DNA of 27,743 nucleotides from JBCDCU01 sp039180865 (GTDB lineage Bacteria; Pseudomonadota; Alphaproteobacteria; Rhizobiales; JACESI01): positions 1 through 27,743 of the forward strand of contig JBCDCZ010000021.1 of NCBI GenBank assembly GCA_039180865.1. The letters run 5' to 3'. The notes under the pieces are model-generated. The model worked only from the letters and a program-made list of their open reading frames with translations, had not been told where the DNA came from and did no database searches. The translations under genes and the position numbers were made by a program. Position 1 is the first letter of the stretch. The number at the start of each line of letters is the position of its first letter. Below are positions 6,450 through 16,200 of this stretch, piece after piece.

Positions 6450-7804
6450 CTCGCGGCGATTTTCCGCTCCAGCTCATCATGCATGGTCCGGTCAAGCGGG
6501 AAGCGCACCATCAGGGCAATAGCAATCAGCTTGAAGGCAATCGGGAGCCAGCCATAAAGAGCGGCAAGGGTAAAGAGACCCGGCGCATCGGCGGCAAGCG
6601 ACCCAGAGTTTTCGGCGTCGAACCCGGCCATATCAAGGATCGGGAAGGCAAGCCCGACTGCTGCCGCGAGCGACAATTGGGTCGCAACACTCCAGGCAGC
6701 GAAGTAAACCCCCGACCTCTGCTCACCCGTCTCAGCAGTATCAACGTCAATCACATCCGCCTGGATGGAGGACGGCAGAACCAGATCCGCGCCAAGCACC
6801 AGACCTGTAATCACGGTAATGAGGCCGAATAGCCAGACATCGCCAGGTCCAAGAAGCGGTGCAAAGGCGAAGACAACACAGGCGATCACCATGGCAAAAC
6901 ACCAGGTCCGGTGCTTGCCATAATGGTGGGCAACTTTCAGCCAGAGCGGCACGCCAATGAGACCGCAAAGGAAATAAGTGAGAAGCAGGATCCCGCGCGC
7001 ATCCTCCGCCTGCAAACGATCCGTCACGAAGAATAAGAACAGGGTTGCCGGAAGCGCATTGGCAAGGCCGTTAAAGACAAAAGAGATAATGAGACGCACG
7101 AAAGGCTTGTTCCGCACAAGCGCTCTGAGACCCGCTTTAAAGGCGACACGCCGCTTGGAGCGGTCAACAGGCTCCGGAACCTGAAAGAAGGCAAGAAACG
7201 TCGTCAGAGGCAGCCCAATCGCCACAAACAAAGCGATGAAGTAGAGTGCCTCGGCGTTGCCGCCATCCGTCAGGCTGATTGTGAGGGCAGGGGTCGCTGT
7301 CGCAACCAATGTCCCAATCAGGATCGCAACCTCGCGCACCGCAGCGACACGGTTCCGTTCTTCATATCCCGTTGCAAGCTCGGCGCCCCAAGCCGTGTAA
7401 CTTAACTGAAATGCCGACAAGGAAAGCGAGAAGACAATTCCCCAACCGAAAAGATAAAGCGGTCCGGCATCGCCCGGCGGAACGAATATCATCCAGGTTG
7501 CAAGAACACTCACGGGCATTGCGGCCAGAACCCAGCTCCGTCGTCTGCCAAGGCCGGGATCATACCGGTCGCACGCATATCCGAGGAAGGGGTCGATCAC
7601 GCCATCGAAGACCCGGATCGCAAAGAGAACGCCACCAATCACCGTAAGCGATAAGCCGAGTTCGCTCGCATAAAAATTAGGAACGACAATATAAAGCGGA
7701 AGCGTGAGGGCTGCCAGCGGCAGGCCGGGCAGCGCATAAGCCGCAAGAAGAGGAAAGGTCAGTCGTTTTGGGGAAGCGGCGGCCCGCAGGAGCCGTTCAC
7801 TCAT
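6446..7804 (-). CDS. MFS transporter of the GPH / MFS_2 type
   Basis: A 452-residue inner-membrane protein with about 12 hydrophobic helices. The motif DGVIDPFLGYACDR between helices 2 and 3 and the later SYTAWGAEL resemble the glycoside-pentoside-hexuronide:cation symporter group (MFS_2), which also includes lipid carriers. The start is set at 7804 (MSERLLRAAASPK). The frame stays open further upstream but would overlap the preceding gene heavily, whereas this ATG lies 5 bases after that gene's stop. Its place directly after the methyltransferase suggests it belongs to the same transcript and may move a lipid or lipid-derived substrate. Proteins of this type are found in light-stress clusters of other proteobacteria. 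Substrate unknown. Confidence 0.85.
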   Translation of the reverse strand: MSERLLRAAASPKRLTFPLLAAYALPGLPLAALTLPLYIVVPNFYASELGLSLTVIGGVLFAIRVFDGVIDPFLGYACDRYDPGLGRRRSWVLAAMPVSVLATWMIFVPPGDAGPLYLFGWGIVFSLSLSAFQLSYTAWGAELATGYEERNRVAAVREVAILIGTLVATATPALTISLTDGGNAEALYFIALFVAIGLPLTTFLAFFQVPEPVDRSKRRVAFKAGLRALVRNKPFVRLIISFVFNGLANALPATLFLFFVTDRLQAEDARGILLLTYFLCGLIGVPLWLKVAHHYGKHRTWCFAMVIACVVFAFAPLLGPGDVWLFGLITVITGLVLGADLVLPSSIQADVIDVDTAETGEQRSGVYFAAWSVATQLSLAAAVGLAFPILDMAGFDAENSGSLAADAPGLFTLAALYGWLPIAFKLIAIALMVRFPLDRTMHDELERKIAAS

Positions 7805-7809
7805 GGGTG

Positions 7810-9039
7810 TCAGCTTTGTTTTGTATAAACCAGCTGGCGAACGTCGATATTCTCCGACCGGAATCCCGCTTCGCAATAATGGAAATAGAATTCCCACATG
7901 CGCTTGAAGCGCTCATCGAATCCCATCGGTTCGATGTTGGGCCAAGCATCCTGAAAAGAGCGCCGCCAAGCGGCGAGGGTGTCTGCATAATCATGACCGA
8001 ATATACGTTCCGCAGTCAGATTTAGACCACGATCCTCGCCAAGCTGATTGAGAATCTGCGGTGTTGGCAGCATTCCACCCGGGAAAATATAGCGCTGGAT
8101 GAAATCGGCCGTGCGGCGGTAGCTCTCAAAGAACCGCTCCTGGATCGTAATGATCTGCAGACCGGCCATGCCGCCCGGCTTGAGCCTGTTCCTGAGCATA
8201 TCGAAATAGACCGGCCAATACTTCTCACCCACCGCCTCAAACATTTCGATTGACGCGATCCGATCGTAGCTGCCACGCTCTTCCCGGTAATCGCGGAAAA
8301 CAATGTTAACTTTCTCGTTGAGGCCGGCTTCGAAGATCCGTTTCTGCGCAAAATCCAATTGTTCGCGGGAAATCGTGAGGCCCGTTACCTTGCAACCAAT
8401 TTCACGCGCTGCGTATTCCGCAAAACCGCCCCAGCCGCATCCAACTTCCAGAACATGATCGTCGGGATTAACCATCGCATGCCGCACAAGGCTCTCATAC
8501 TTCGCTTCCTGGGCCGTTTTCAGATCGACCGGTTTGCCCGCAAATATTGCGGAGGAATAGGTCATCGAAGGATCGAGCCAGGTGGAATAGAATTCGTTTC
8601 CAAGGTCGTAGTGAGCGGAGATGTTGCGCTTTGAGCCCGACCGCGTATTGCGGTTGCGGAACTGAATGAGAGACAACGCCATTTTTGTCCAGAAACCGCG
8701 TTTTCTCGCAATCATCAGGTGTTGGTTTTCGCAGAAGAGCTGCAGAGCGTTGGTTACGTCGGGGCTTGTCCATGCACCGTCCATGAAACTCTCGCCGACG
8801 CCGACATCGCCGCTTTTCAGGACCCGGCGGATCAAATCGTAGTTTTTGAGATTGATGCGCGCCTGGCACCCGTCTTTCGGACCGTCGATGCGAACGACCA
8901 TCCCATTCGGCCATTCCACCGTGAGAGATCCGTATTCCAGATCCTTCAGGATGTTCAAAACAATCTGACCGACAAGTGGTACAGATTTGCTGACACTTCG
9001 AAAGTTGTCCCGGTTAAGAACGACTATCTCCTGCGACAT
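7810..9039 (-). CDS. Cyclopropane-fatty-acyl-phospholipid synthase-like SAM methyltransferase
   Basis: A 409-residue member of the Mycolic acid cyclopropane synthase family, acting on unsaturated chains of membrane phospholipids. An N-terminal lipid-binding region (about 1-115) precedes the methyltransferase core, with ISAHYDLGNEFYSTWLDPSM and the SAM loop VLEVGCGWGGF near residues 195-205. Residues corresponding, by my reading, to the bicarbonate-site Cys139 and His266 of E. coli Cfa are replaced (YSSAIF and LQIITI), while the Glu in IEMFEAVG is kept. The product may therefore be a methylated rather than cyclopropanated chain. The start at 9039 is chosen for its GGGGGA site 7 bases upstream; an ATG at 9054 is possible but lacks one. 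It follows the DUF1365 gene by about 110 bases. Confidence 0.88.
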   Translation of the reverse strand: MSQEIVVLNRDNFRSVSKSVPLVGQIVLNILKDLEYGSLTVEWPNGMVVRIDGPKDGCQARINLKNYDLIRRVLKSGDVGVGESFMDGAWTSPDVTNALQLFCENQHLMIARKRGFWTKMALSLIQFRNRNTRSGSKRNISAHYDLGNEFYSTWLDPSMTYSSAIFAGKPVDLKTAQEAKYESLVRHAMVNPDDHVLEVGCGWGGFAEYAAREIGCKVTGLTISREQLDFAQKRIFEAGLNEKVNIVFRDYREERGSYDRIASIEMFEAVGEKYWPVYFDMLRNRLKPGGMAGLQIITIQERFFESYRRTADFIQRYIFPGGMLPTPQILNQLGEDRGLNLTAERIFGHDYADTLAAWRRSFQDAWPNIEPMGFDERFKRMWEFYFHYCEAGFRSENIDVRQLVYTKQS

Positions 9040-9148
9040 GACGGCGTCCCCCATATCCGAAAAAATCGGAGTTATTCCAACAGAGTAAGATTGGCTCTGT
9101 CAATATCCGTAAGGAGTTTGATAAAGATCGGACAATTTGACGTGAGAG

Positions 9149-9961
9149 TCAGGCGGTTTCGTGTTTCGCCTTGTGACGGCTGTAAAACCGCGCACCTTTC
9201 ATCCAGAGTTTCAAGGCCTCATAATGGATGGCGGCCATCACCTTCACCGTTAGGAACGGCACCCGTATCGATTGGTAGAAGAGGGCGCGCGTCGAGAAGG
9301 GCACTTTTTTCGCGCTCAGTGTGGCTGCGAGAAGCGGCCCTTGCGCATCCTTTTCAAGAATCCTGAACTGGAGCCGGTCTTTCGGCAGCGTCAGACGGAA
9401 GAAATACCGCATCGGCATATCGATAAACGGTGAGACATAAAAATGCTTGTCGCATTCCTGTCTGATACCGGCAGCGGAATGCTGGCCTTCACGCAACGGT
9501 TCGACGTAGATGTGTTTGCCGCCGAAGGTGTTGCGCACCTCATAGACCATGGCGACGAGATTGCCCTCGTTCTCGCAGAAGTAGATCGAAATCGGATTGA
9601 ACACATAGCCAAGAACGCGCGGGTAACACAAAAGGCGGATGCGGTCGGGCATCTGCTCGACCCCCGCATCCTTGAGAAGACCGCGGATATGGCGCGCAAG
9701 CCCGTGCTCTTCGCCCGCACCATGATCCTTTTCATAAAAACTGATGAGCCCGGCCCGATTGACGGTAAAGGCCCGGCTCGCACGATCCGCATCATCGAGG
9801 CGGTCAATATCGATCAGTATGTTGAAGACCGAATACTGAAACCGATGACCGAACGGTTTCAGACGCTGATGCATCACTTCGCCGGAGTAGAGCGCGATTG
9901 CATTAGCGCTCGATGTTACGTGGCCGATTGAACTTGGTCTTTCCAGAAGATCGGTTGTCAT
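9149..9961 (-). CDS. DUF1365 family protein
   Basis: A 270-residue DUF1365 (COG3496) protein. Family hallmarks visible are LYSGEVMHQRLKPFGHRFQY near the N-terminus, then LLCYPRVLGYVFNPISIYFC, and later KHFYVSPFIDMPMRYFFRL. It has no signal peptide or clear membrane helix. Its biochemical role is not established as far as I know, but it travels with COG2907 FAD proteins and cyclopropane-synthase-like methyltransferases in many proteobacteria, so a step in modified fatty-acid formation is likely. Its ATG overlaps the stop of the FAD protein gene by 4 bases (ATGA), implying coupled translation. Confidence 0.88.
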   Translation of the reverse strand: MTTDLLERPSSIGHVTSSANAIALYSGEVMHQRLKPFGHRFQYSVFNILIDIDRLDDADRASRAFTVNRAGLISFYEKDHGAGEEHGLARHIRGLLKDAGVEQMPDRIRLLCYPRVLGYVFNPISIYFCENEGNLVAMVYEVRNTFGGKHIYVEPLREGQHSAAGIRQECDKHFYVSPFIDMPMRYFFRLTLPKDRLQFRILEKDAQGPLLAATLSAKKVPFSTRALFYQSIRVPFLTVKVMAAIHYEALKLWMKGARFYSRHKAKHETA

Positions 9962-11289
9962 TCTGCCGCTTCGAGCTGTGGAACCGGGTCTTTCGCGTAG
10001 TCACGCCACGGGACACGGCCTCCAAGACGCTCTGCAACAGCAAGGCCGGAGGCAAGACCGTCCTCGTGGAAACCATAACCGCACCAAGCCCCGCAATACC
10101 ATAGATTGTCCCGACCTTGAATGAGATCAAGCTGCTCCTGCGCTTTGAGCGCATTGGCGTCATATTGCGGATGGGCGAAACGCGTCTTCTTGAAGGTAAG
10201 GTCCTCGCGTGGCGGGCGTGCCGGATTAAGGCTCACAAACAGCGGGTACTTCTTGTCGATCCCCTGAAGCAGATTCATCGAATAGCTGACCGAAACGCCT
10301 TTCTGACTGCCACGTCCAGTCTGCGCCTCGATGTAATTCCAGGCGCTCCAGACCTTCTCGCGTTTTGGCATTAAAGACGGATCGCGGTGAAGATAGACGT
10401 CATTGTTGCGGTAAGGAATTGCGGACAAGAGCCGTCGTTGATCGGGCGAGGGGTCATCGATCATGCCGAGCGATTGGTCGCTATGGCTTGCCAGCACCAC
10501 ATGATCAAAGCGATCCTCATGCCCCTTATCATCGCGCACGATGACCTGGCCATTCCGTTTAAAGATGCGCTGAACCCCGCAACCATAGCGAATCCCGCTC
10601 TGGAAAGGTGCGATCAGACGCGAAACATAAGACCGGCTGCCGCCAACGACCGTCTGCCAGGAAGGCGGAAAGAGCGTCAAAAGGTGATGGTTCTTGAAGA
10701 AGCGGATGAAGCTTTCCGCAGGAAAATCAAGAATGCTTGCATGCGGCGTGGACCATATCGCTGCCCCCATTGGAACGATGTAATTGTTCTGGAAAGCTGC
10801 ACTAAAACGCCGGTCGGACAAATCGGCGCCAAGCGACCGCTCGCCCAACAAATCAGCCTGATAATCCTTTAACGCCAGACGGTTAAAGCGGAACATATCC
10901 CGTGTCATTGCCAGAAATGAGGGCGAAATCATATTGCGCCGCTGCGCAAAAAAGGATGAAATCCCGTTACTCGACGCCCATTCAAGAGCACCGTCGCCGC
11001 GTGAAATACCAAACGACATGTTGGTGCGTTTCGATTGCACGCCCAAATGCCTCAATAGCGCTACAAAGTTTGGGTAATTTCGCTCATTAAATACGATAAA
11101 GCCGATGTCGACGGGAATTGATCGCCCGTCGTAATCGACTTGGACGGTGTGGGCGTGCCCGCCCGCGCGCTCACGCCGCTCGTACATGACAACGTCATGG
11201 AGCGGTTTTCCGAAGCTGTCCTTCGCCTGTGACAGTGCAAAGGCCGCACCGTTTCCCGAAATCCCTGAACCGATAACGGCTATTCGCAT
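9958..11289 (-). CDS. COG2907-type NAD/FAD-binding oxidoreductase (amine-oxidase fold)
   Basis: A 443-residue flavoprotein. The dinucleotide-binding motif GSGISG is at residues 7-12, followed by an acidic-loop equivalent (YERRERAGGHAHT) in which GGHAHT contacts FAD in related proteins. The C-terminal NLWYCGAWCGYGFHEDGL is the family's second FAD-contact region. It is distantly related to phytoene desaturases and amine oxidases. In this neighbourhood it most likely oxidises or desaturates an acyl chain in concert with DUF1365 and the methyltransferase; in R. sphaeroides a related set makes furan fatty acids. Exact correspondence to UfaD or UfaO cannot be settled from the sequence. A 75-base gap separates it from the photolyase gene. 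Confidence 0.87.
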   Translation of the reverse strand: MRIAVIGSGISGNGAAFALSQAKDSFGKPLHDVVMYERRERAGGHAHTVQVDYDGRSIPVDIGFIVFNERNYPNFVALLRHLGVQSKRTNMSFGISRGDGALEWASSNGISSFFAQRRNMISPSFLAMTRDMFRFNRLALKDYQADLLGERSLGADLSDRRFSAAFQNNYIVPMGAAIWSTPHASILDFPAESFIRFFKNHHLLTLFPPSWQTVVGGSRSYVSRLIAPFQSGIRYGCGVQRIFKRNGQVIVRDDKGHEDRFDHVVLASHSDQSLGMIDDPSPDQRRLLSAIPYRNNDVYLHRDPSLMPKREKVWSAWNYIEAQTGRGSQKGVSVSYSMNLLQGIDKKYPLFVSLNPARPPREDLTFKKTRFAHPQYDANALKAQEQLDLIQGRDNLWYCGAWCGYGFHEDGLASGLAVAERLGGRVPWRDYAKDPVPQLEAAE

Positions 11290-11364
11290 AGATTAGGTCC
11301 TAACGTGTCTTGATCTTCGTCTTGATATTTGGGTCGACTGGAGTAGTGGAAGGCTCGCCTTCGA

Positions 11365-12852
11365 TTAAGCGGCGGCTGTCTTGATGGTTGCGAATGCGTC
11401 GAGCGCGCGCTGACGGGCAGCTTTGTGTTCGACAATGGGATGCGGGTAGCTCTCACCGAGCGTGACGCCACAATGACTTAGTTCGCTCGCGCGGCCCGTC
11501 CATGGTTTGTGGATGAGCTTGTGCGGCAATTTTGCAAGTTCCGGTACAAATGTTCGGACGTAATCTCCGGTCGCATCAAACTTTTCACCCTGCAGAACCG
11601 GATTGAAGATGCGGAAATACGGCGCAGCATCAGCGCCTGACCCGGCAATCCACTGCCAACTGGCTGTGTTTGCAGCCGGACATGCGTCAACAAGCGTATC
11701 CCAGAACCAGCGTTCGCCTTCGCGCCAGTCAATGAGAAGATGTTTGACAAGAAATGAGCCGACAATCATGCGCACACGATTGTGCATATGACCGGTCTGC
11801 CACAATTGGCGCATTCCGGCGTCGACGATCGGATATCCCGTCTGGCCTTTCTGCCAGGCTTCGAGGTCATGATTGACCTCGTCATCGGTGCGCCACGGAA
11901 AATGATCGAACTTCAGATTGTAGTTCAGATCATGCAGATCCGGATAATGATAGAGGAGGTGGTGGGAAAACTCTCGCCAGCCGAGTTCAGCAATAAACTT
12001 GTCGCGGCTCACTGAAGTCTCCGATCCGGCCGGTGCCGCATGGGCCTCGGCCCAGATCTGATAAGGCGAGATTTCACCATATCTCAAATGCGGCGACAGA
12101 CCCGATGTCCCGTCGACAGAGGGGAAATCGCGCTTTTCACTGTAGTCACCAAGACGGGCACTCAAAAAAGAGTGTAATCGCGAGAGCGCTCCGGCCTCTC
12201 CGGGGGTCCAGTTCGCATCAAAACCGGTCGCCCAATTTGGGCTGGTCGGAACAAGCTTCCAATCAGAAAGAGCATCGCTTTGAGGTGCTTCTGGCCGGGT
12301 GGCTTGCGATTGCGGTTCGGGGAGGGGTGAACGAACGATTGCTTGCGACAGAAAGGCCTTCCAAAACGGCGTGAAGACCCTGTAGGGCCCGTCAGTTTTC
12401 GTCAGCATGGAATGCGGTTCATGCAAAAGCGAGCCATTAAAGCTCTTCGCATCGAGGCCCGTCTCGCGCGCCCATTGCTTGATATTCGCGCCGAGAGAAA
12501 CGCCATCTTTGTCATATCGGCGGTTCCAGAAAATGCTTTTTGAACCCGACCCTTGAGTAATGTTTTTCAAAATATCGAACGCATTTCCGCGTCTTAGAAC
12601 GAGTGGAACATTCAAGCCATCAAGCTGATCGGAAAGCGCATTCAATGAGTGATGCAACCACCAATTGCTGGCGCCGCCGCGCGGTCTCAACCCGTCTTCC
12701 GGCTCTATATATAGTGCCAGTACCGGATACCCGGATTGAAGAGCCTGATAAAGGGCTGGATTGTCTTTCGTGCGAAGATCATTGCTGAAAAGAACCAATG
12801 CCTTCGTGCTGGATTCCGCCACTTTTTTGTTCCCAAATTCGCCATCCGGCAT
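11365..12852 (-). CDS. phrB: Deoxyribodipyrimidine photolyase (class I type)
   Basis: A 495-residue light-driven DNA repair flavoenzyme. The N-terminal antenna-binding alpha/beta domain starts at LVLFSNDLRTKDNPAL (about residues 20-35). The C-terminal FAD domain contains WREFSHHLLYHYPD, GYPIVDAGMRQLWQTGHMHN and SWQWIAGSGADAAPYFRIFN, the signatures that bind FAD and the pyrimidine dimer. The WQW and ADAAPYFRIFNP segments favour a CPD photolyase over a cryptochrome. It is the first gene of the minus-strand run, with an ECF-type promoter 64 bases upstream, which points to induction by light or singlet-oxygen stress. A GAGAAGG sequence lies immediately before the ATG. Confidence 0.93.
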   Translation of the reverse strand: MPDGEFGNKKVAESSTKALVLFSNDLRTKDNPALYQALQSGYPVLALYIEPEDGLRPRGGASNWWLHHSLNALSDQLDGLNVPLVLRRGNAFDILKNITQGSGSKSIFWNRRYDKDGVSLGANIKQWARETGLDAKSFNGSLLHEPHSMLTKTDGPYRVFTPFWKAFLSQAIVRSPLPEPQSQATRPEAPQSDALSDWKLVPTSPNWATGFDANWTPGEAGALSRLHSFLSARLGDYSEKRDFPSVDGTSGLSPHLRYGEISPYQIWAEAHAAPAGSETSVSRDKFIAELGWREFSHHLLYHYPDLHDLNYNLKFDHFPWRTDDEVNHDLEAWQKGQTGYPIVDAGMRQLWQTGHMHNRVRMIVGSFLVKHLLIDWREGERWFWDTLVDACPAANTASWQWIAGSGADAAPYFRIFNPVLQGEKFDATGDYVRTFVPELAKLPHKLIHKPWTGRASELSHCGVTLGESYPHPIVEHKAARQRALDAFATIKTAAA

Positions 12853-12915
12853 CCTTCTCGTGCATTGACGAAACGCATGCTTCGAGAAAGCCGGAAAACC
12901 GCTCGTCAGGTCTCT

Positions 12916-12943
12916 GCTACGCCGTTCGGATTAAGTTGGATCA
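12916..12943 (-). promoter_or_regulatory. ECF (RpoE/ECF11-like) promoter of the photolyase gene
   Basis: On the minus strand TGATCC (12943-12938), a 16-base spacer and CGTAGC (12921-12916), ending 63 bases before the photolyase ATG. The -35, spacer length and CGTA core match the element before the chrR-like gene, so the two probably belong to one regulon. Confidence 0.65.
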
Positions 12944-13211
12944 CGGTAAACGTGATAATTCTTTCAGTGTATTTCAGATAGTTAACCCATTTTCGCCCGA
13001 ATATCGCCGCCATTTGTTGAAACGCCCGGGTTAGGATTTGACTCGAGGGTAATAAGTGTTGGATAGACGTAAACTAGGGATGCGTGGGATTCCTTAAAAG
13101 CGCTTGCGCAAACGGCTGAATAATATCGGGACTGGCCGTTACGCATGGGGATTATGCCCAGATCGTTCTTCGAACGTGGTGCGTTGAGCGTTGCGGATGA
13201 ATAATTTTGGG

Positions 13212-13228
13212 TGAGTAGGGGTTACTCA
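13212..13228 (+). promoter_or_regulatory. Hairpin presenting the putative ribosome-binding site of the PKS gene
   Basis: TGAGTA (13212-13217) and TACTCA (13223-13228) flank GGGGT, leaving the only purine-rich SD-like sequence in the loop, 13-16 bases before the ATG at 13234. The spacing is long for a normal site unless the stem forms or shifts. This is the weakest part of the start assignment. Confidence 0.35.
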
Positions 13229-13233
13229 ATTCT

Positions 13234-16200
13234 ATGATTGAAATTGTCGGTTGGTCTGGCCGGTTACCGGGCGCCAATAATCCTGCAGAATTTTGGGATG
13301 TCTTAAAAGACGGCAAATGCGTCGTCACGGAAACACCGGATGATCGGTGGTGGAAGTTCCACTTCCTGCATCCGCGCGTCAAAGAGCATGGCAAGACCTA
13401 TACATTTGCTGCGGGCGTAATCGATGACCTGATGGGCTTCGATCCCGGAGTCTTTGGTATTTCACCGCGTGAAGCGGAACAGATGGACCCTCAACAGCGG
13501 GTCCTCCTTCAGGTCACCTGGGAAGCGCTGGAAAACTCCGGTGTCGCACCCTCTGAGATTGCCGGTCAGGATGTCGGTGTGTTTGTCGGGGCCTCCGGTC
13601 TCGACTACGGAACGATGGCGTCGCTCGATATCAGCGCTGGCACCGGTCACTTCATGACCGGAAACACGCTTTCAATCATCGCAAACAGAACATCTTACAT
13701 TTTCGATTTCCGCGGACCGAGCTTTGTCGTCGACACGGCTTGCTCATCTTCGCTCGTGGCTCTGCGTGAGGCGACCGTTGCCCTTGAAACCGGTAAGATC
13801 GACACTGCTATCGTTGCTGGCGTCAATGTTCTCTTGAGCCCGTTTCCGTTTATCGGCTTTGCCCATGCAACCATGCTCTCGCCGCAAGGCCTTTGCCGCG
13901 CCTTTGACGAAGAAGCCCACGGCTATGTCCGCGCGGAAGGCTGCGTTGCGATGGTCCTGCGCCGGTCGGACGCAACGCCATGGCCAGGCCAACGGTCCCA
14001 TGCAGATATTATAGCAAGCGACGTCAATTCCGACGGTCGCACGGTTGGAATGTCGCTCCCGTCATCGATTGATCAGGCAAACCTGCTTGAACGCATTTAT
14101 GCGGAAAGCGGTGTCGATCCCGAAGACCTTGCATTCATTGAAGCACACGGTACTGGCACGCGGGTCGGCGACCCGGCTGAAGCAGGCTCAATCGGCAAAA
14201 TGCTTGGTCAACGCCGTTCCAAACCGCTCCCAATCGGTTCGGTCAAGACCAATATCGGACACCTGGAACCGGCTTCAGGTCTTGCAGGTCTGGCAAAGTC
14301 CGTCCTCGCTCTTGAAAACGACTACCTGCCGAAGAGCCTTCATTTCGACACGCCCAATCCGGATATCGATTTCCAGGATCTCAACATTGAGGTCGCGAGT
14401 GAAGGCCGTCCGCTGCCGCGCTCTGGGCGCAGACGTTATGCGGGTGTCAATTCATTCGGCTTCGGCGGCACGAATGCACACGTCATTATTGCAGATCCGG
14501 AAAGAGCCAATGCGGTCAGTGCAACGAATGATGCGGGATCCGGCTACACCTTGCTCTTATCCGCAAACTCGACCGAAGCGTTGCGGGATACTGTCCAGAA
14601 CTACGAACGGTTGATTGCTTCGTCCAAAGCCGACGAGGTTTCCGACATTTCCGCCGCGAGCTACCATCGCCGCCGCGCTTTCCGCGAAAAACTCGTTGTC
14701 ACCGGAAAAACCAAAAAAGATCTTCTTTCAGGCTTCGCTTCCTATTTGGAGGGCAAAAGCCATCCGACGAGCAAGAGTGCAAGCGCCGAACCCAAAAACG
14801 GAAAGTGTGCATTTGTTTTCTCCGGCAACGGATCGCAATGGCCGGGTATGGGCAGATTGGCCTATCAAAACAATGCAATCTTCCGCACAACGTTTGATGA
14901 GATTAACGATGCGTTTGAGAAGCACGGCGGATACATAATCCGCGATCTTCTTTTTGCCGAAGATCTTGAAGAAAAGCTCGCGCTGACAAGCCTCTCGCAG
15001 CCTTTGATCTTCGCCGTTCAGGTCGCGATTGTTCGCGCTCTTGCAGCTGCCGGTCTGAAACCGGACATCACATTCGGCCACTCAATCGGTGAAGCGGCAG
15101 CAGCCGTCGCGGCAGAAAAGCTGACCCTCGATGAGGCAGTACGCCTGGTCTTCCACCGCTCCAGCGAGCAAGAAGCTGTTGCCGGGGCAGGGACCATGGC
15201 AGCCCTGGTGATGCCGGAAGCCGAAGCCGTTGATTTCATCGCACAATCCGGTTTCACGAATATCGAGATTGCAGCTGTCAACAGCCACAAATCCTTAACG
15301 ATTTCGGGGCCTAACGAAGAAATCGCAGCCTTTGCCAAATATGCGCGCCGCAAACATGTGGCCGTACGCGCCATGGGGCTCAATTATCCGTTCCACAGCC
15401 GTCTCATCGGCGTTGTTGAAGCCCCGTTCCGCAACGTTATCGGCACAGTTGACGGACGCTCCTCCGAAATCGCAATGCTGTCGACCGTAACCGCGGAGCC
15501 GATTGACGGGAGCGATCTCGGCGCCGATTACTGGTGGCGCAATCTGCGCGAACCGGTCCGGTTCGCACCGGCGGTCCGCCGCGCGATTGAAGATGGCGCA
15601 ACATCCTTTGTCGAAATCGGTCCGAAGCCAATCCTCCAGAGCTATCTGAAACAGGAACTCGCTGAAGCTGATCTGAAGGGCGCCATTCTTTCCAGTCTGA
15701 AGGCCGATGAGGTCACCGGCGATCATGATCCGATTGCCGCCATTATGGCTGATGCGATCGCTCAGGGTGCCCCCGTCGACGATGCAAAGGTCTTCGGGAA
15801 GAACCCGGCAAGATCGATCGACCTTCCGAATTACCCCTGGCAAAATAAACCCTTTGAATTTGCCCGTACCGTGGAATCAAACCGTGGCCTTGTTGCCCGA
15901 TTTGACAATCCGCTGCTCGGCTGGCGGGTCAATGAAACTTCAAATGTCTGGCTCACACACCTCGACGCGTCAGTTCTTCCATTCCTGGCCGACCATGTCG
16001 TTTCAGGACAGGTGATCTTTCCAGGCGCTGGATATGTTGAAATCGCACTTTCTGCGGCACGGACCGAATTCGGTGACGGCCCGGTCGAGTTGCTGGATTT
16101 CGACATCGTAAGTCCAATGCGGCTTAGCGACGATTACCTCGTCGAAGTCCAGACACGCCTCGACATCGAAACCGGAACTGTTGAGATTTCAAGCAGACGG

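Larger units (their letters stand above)
12853..13233. other. Divergent intergenic region between photolyase and the PKS gene
   Basis: A 381-base gap. The photolyase side carries the ECF-type promoter and an overlapping palindrome (12940-12956). On the PKS side the best sigma-70-like match is TTGACT (13038-13043), a 17-base spacer and a poor -10 GGATAG (13061-13066), which I do not trust. CGTTC-TTC-GAACG at 13163-13175 (approximate position) is a short inverted repeat of unknown meaning. I see no small ORF with credible coding features. Confidence 0.5.

Noticed and set aside
7805..7897. Longer N-terminus for the MFS transporter
   Set aside because: It would overlap the methyltransferase gene by 88 bases; the ATG at 7804 starts a normal family N-terminus.
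13038..13066. Sigma-70 promoter for the PKS gene (TTGACT-N17-GGATAG)
   Set aside because: The -10 match is poor and no second line of evidence supports it.
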